Source of the DNA: an uncultured Clostridia bacterium
GTDB lineage: Bacteria; Bacillota; Clostridia; TANB77; CAG-508
Length of the DNA: 64,000 nt
Reading direction: 5' to 3'
Assembly: GCA_934120645.1 (NCBI GenBank)
Contig: CAKOUO010000002.1
Coordinates: 1-64,000, forward strand
Part shown: in pieces, positions 62,681-64,000 of the stretch
How the letters are laid out: each line of letters begins with the position of its first letter
Numbering within the stretch: the stretch's first letter is position 1
Translations under genes and position numbers: made by a program
Notes under the pieces: model-generated
Databases searched by the model: none
What the model saw: the letters and a program-made list of their open reading frames with translations, nothing else
What the model was told of the DNA's origin: nothing

Positions 62681-64000
62681 TTGCCTAGAAAGAAAAAAAT
62701 AGTAGTAGAAGGAATAGAAGACAAGATAGAATATTTAGGAATAGATTTAGACAAAATACCAGACAAAATAAAAAAATTTGAACCATTAGAATTTAGAGTT
62801 CCAAGACTTTATGATGAAAAACAATACAGACAATATAAATTTGTTCCTATAAACGATATTCAAATATTATTATCTCCAACCAATAGATTAGATACTTTAG
62901 AAGAAAAGTATAAAAAAGCAAGCCCATTATATGAATATTTAGATAATAAAAATGAAGAAAATTTATTAAAATATACAACATTTTTAAATATGCTTAAAAA
63001 TATGAATGTAGAAGATGTAGAAAAAATTGAAAAAGAACAAAATAATTTAAATAAAAATTTACCATTTAAAGTTAAATTTAATGGAAATTATTTATGGCAA
63101 ATTTACTATTCAGAAAATACAGATAAGTATTTTATGATAGTACCAACAGAAGACACAGATTATTCAACATTTTTCTATTTATTAAAAAAACAATTAGAAA
63201 ATAAAAAAACTGGTAAAGTTTTTGTGCCAATAAACAATGTTCAATATTCTAGTAAATATTTAAAAAAATCAGAATTTGAAGATATAGAAAACTATTTATG
63301 GTTATTTACAAAAGATTGGCCATTAATTTATGAGGTATATGATAAGAAAAATAATTTATCAATACAAATAGTCGGAGAAACAAATGTATATGAAAAAATA
63401 AAAACAACATATAAAATTGAATTAAAAACAGCAGAAGATGCTAATAAATTTTATAAATTATTAAAAGCTATATTTATATTACAAACAGAATTACCAAATT
63501 ATTATAATTTTACAACAAATATAGACAAAAAAGGAAGTCTAGAATTTTATTTAGATGACTATAAAATTGAATATGAAAACATAACAGAATTTATAAGAGA
63601 ACAATATAAAAATGGACTAAAAAGAAGAAAAGAAATAAAAATTAAAATCCGTACTTATAAAAAAAGATTAGAAGAATTAAAACAAATAGCATCTATGCAA
63701 GAAATAGAATACTTAGCAAAAGAAAAGCAAATATCAACTTTTCTAGAATGTAAAAAAACATTTTTTGGTAAATTTAAATATTATTTTAAATATGGTAAAA
63801 AAAGTAATAAGAATAAAAAAATAATAGAAGAACAAGAAAATGAAGAAGAACTAGACATTGAAAACGAAGTAACAAAAATTAATAATGCAGATAAGAAAAA
63901 TAGAAAGAAAATTCCAATAAAGAAAGTATATACATTAGAAGAATTAATAACAAGCTACAAAGAATTAGAAGAATTAGAAACAAAGATGAAAAATCTATTG
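62681..64000 (+). CDS. Unidentified large protein, 3' end outside the window
   Basis: The frame is open from TTG 62681 (AAAGGAG ends 10 bases before it) to the last base, 440 codons without a stop. It is rich in Lys, Glu, Tyr and Asn. It reads as a folded N-terminal part (about 1-300, with motifs such as LEFRVPRLYDEKQYRQYKF and KVFVPINNVQYSSKYL) followed by a long charged coiled-coil region (about 300-440). I do not recognise the family. It is probably cotranscribed with the deacetylase, so an envelope-linked role is possible. Confidence 0.7.
   Translation, partial: MPRKKKIVVEGIEDKIEYLGIDLDKIPDKIKKFEPLEFRVPRLYDEKQYRQYKFVPINDIQILLSPTNRLDTLEEKYKKASPLYEYLDNKNEENLLKYTTFLNMLKNMNVEDVEKIEKEQNNLNKNLPFKVKFNGNYLWQIYYSENTDKYFMIVPTEDTDYSTFFYLLKKQLENKKTGKVFVPINNVQYSSKYLKKSEFEDIENYLWLFTKDWPLIYEVYDKKNNLSIQIVGETNVYEKIKTTYKIELKTAEDANKFYKLLKAIFILQTELPNYYNFTTNIDKKGSLEFYLDDYKIEYENITEFIREQYKNGLKRRKEIKIKIRTYKKRLEELKQIASMQEIEYLAKEKQISTFLECKKTFFGKFKYYFKYGKKSNKNKKIIEEQENEEELDIENEVTKINNADKKNRKKIPIKKVYTLEELITSYKELEELETKMKNLL

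Overview
The window is a strongly AT-rich, gene-dense stretch of chromosome (roughly 27-30% GC by eye) from a Gram-positive, spore-forming, anaerobic Clostridia-type bacterium. The signs are AGA/ATA-rich codon use, strong AGGAGG ribosome binding sites, sporulation genes (ylbJ, spoIIP, sigH, a GH18 cortex-lytic-type enzyme), the oxygen-independent ribonucleotide reductase nrdDG, the Firmicutes CtsR-McsA-McsB-ClpC set, and GatD/MurT amidation of lipid II. The style of the pilin-like and surface proteins resembles uncultured gut Clostridia, but that placement is inference.

Layout. 1-450: 5S rRNA and tRNA-Asn with their own promoter. 560-3576: an acetyltransferase, a TetR regulator and oleate hydratase, with a probable TetR operator at the hydratase promoter. 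3738-7967: a 57-bp tandem repeat, then murI, recN and eno. 8015-9926 (minus): two orphan proteins and ylbJ. 10046-11281: a secreted GH25 lysozyme with three LysM domains. 11361-17041: ctsR-mcsA-mcsB, two tiny minus-strand membrane proteins, and clpC, with tandem CtsR boxes before ctsR. 17048-19226: an XRE regulator and two pilin-like surface proteins, one frameshifted. 19398-25854: rpsO, pnp, a decayed metallopeptidase-like gene, queA and tgt. 25880-34462: a WG-repeat membrane protein, spoIIP, a CadC-like regulator with a CadA-type ATPase, an AlkD-like glycosylase, a GH18 enzyme and sigH. 34544-37303: tRNA-Thr, a small orphan, and a T-box leader with thrS.

37396-43037 is the most unusual part. 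A short leader ORF contains a (GA)18 microsatellite and is followed by a long hairpin. Next comes a secreted protein whose GC-rich C-terminus looks like the variable region of a diversity-generating retroelement target. Two large paralogous surface proteins follow, each with three 'WIPRY' modules separated by Fn3-like segments. Together this looks like a variable surface-display locus. No reverse transcriptase is visible in the window.

43151-64000: ychF, an LPKTG surface protein, recJ, relA, a glyoxalase II-like hydrolase, hisS, a Crp/Fnr regulator divergent from nrdDG with inverted-repeat operators between them, an HNH-ParB-like protein, murT-gatD (minus), a vWA surface protein with an LPNAG tail, metG, a polysaccharide deacetylase, and an unidentified gene running off the window end.

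A dispersed palindromic repeat family (core GGGGACGTTTC, arms TGTCCTTTT/AAAAGGACA, plus a TTGTCAATAGGGACG variant) occurs at about a dozen intergenic sites. It often lies immediately before a ribosome binding site or across a stop codon, and is best read as a REP/REPIN-like element.
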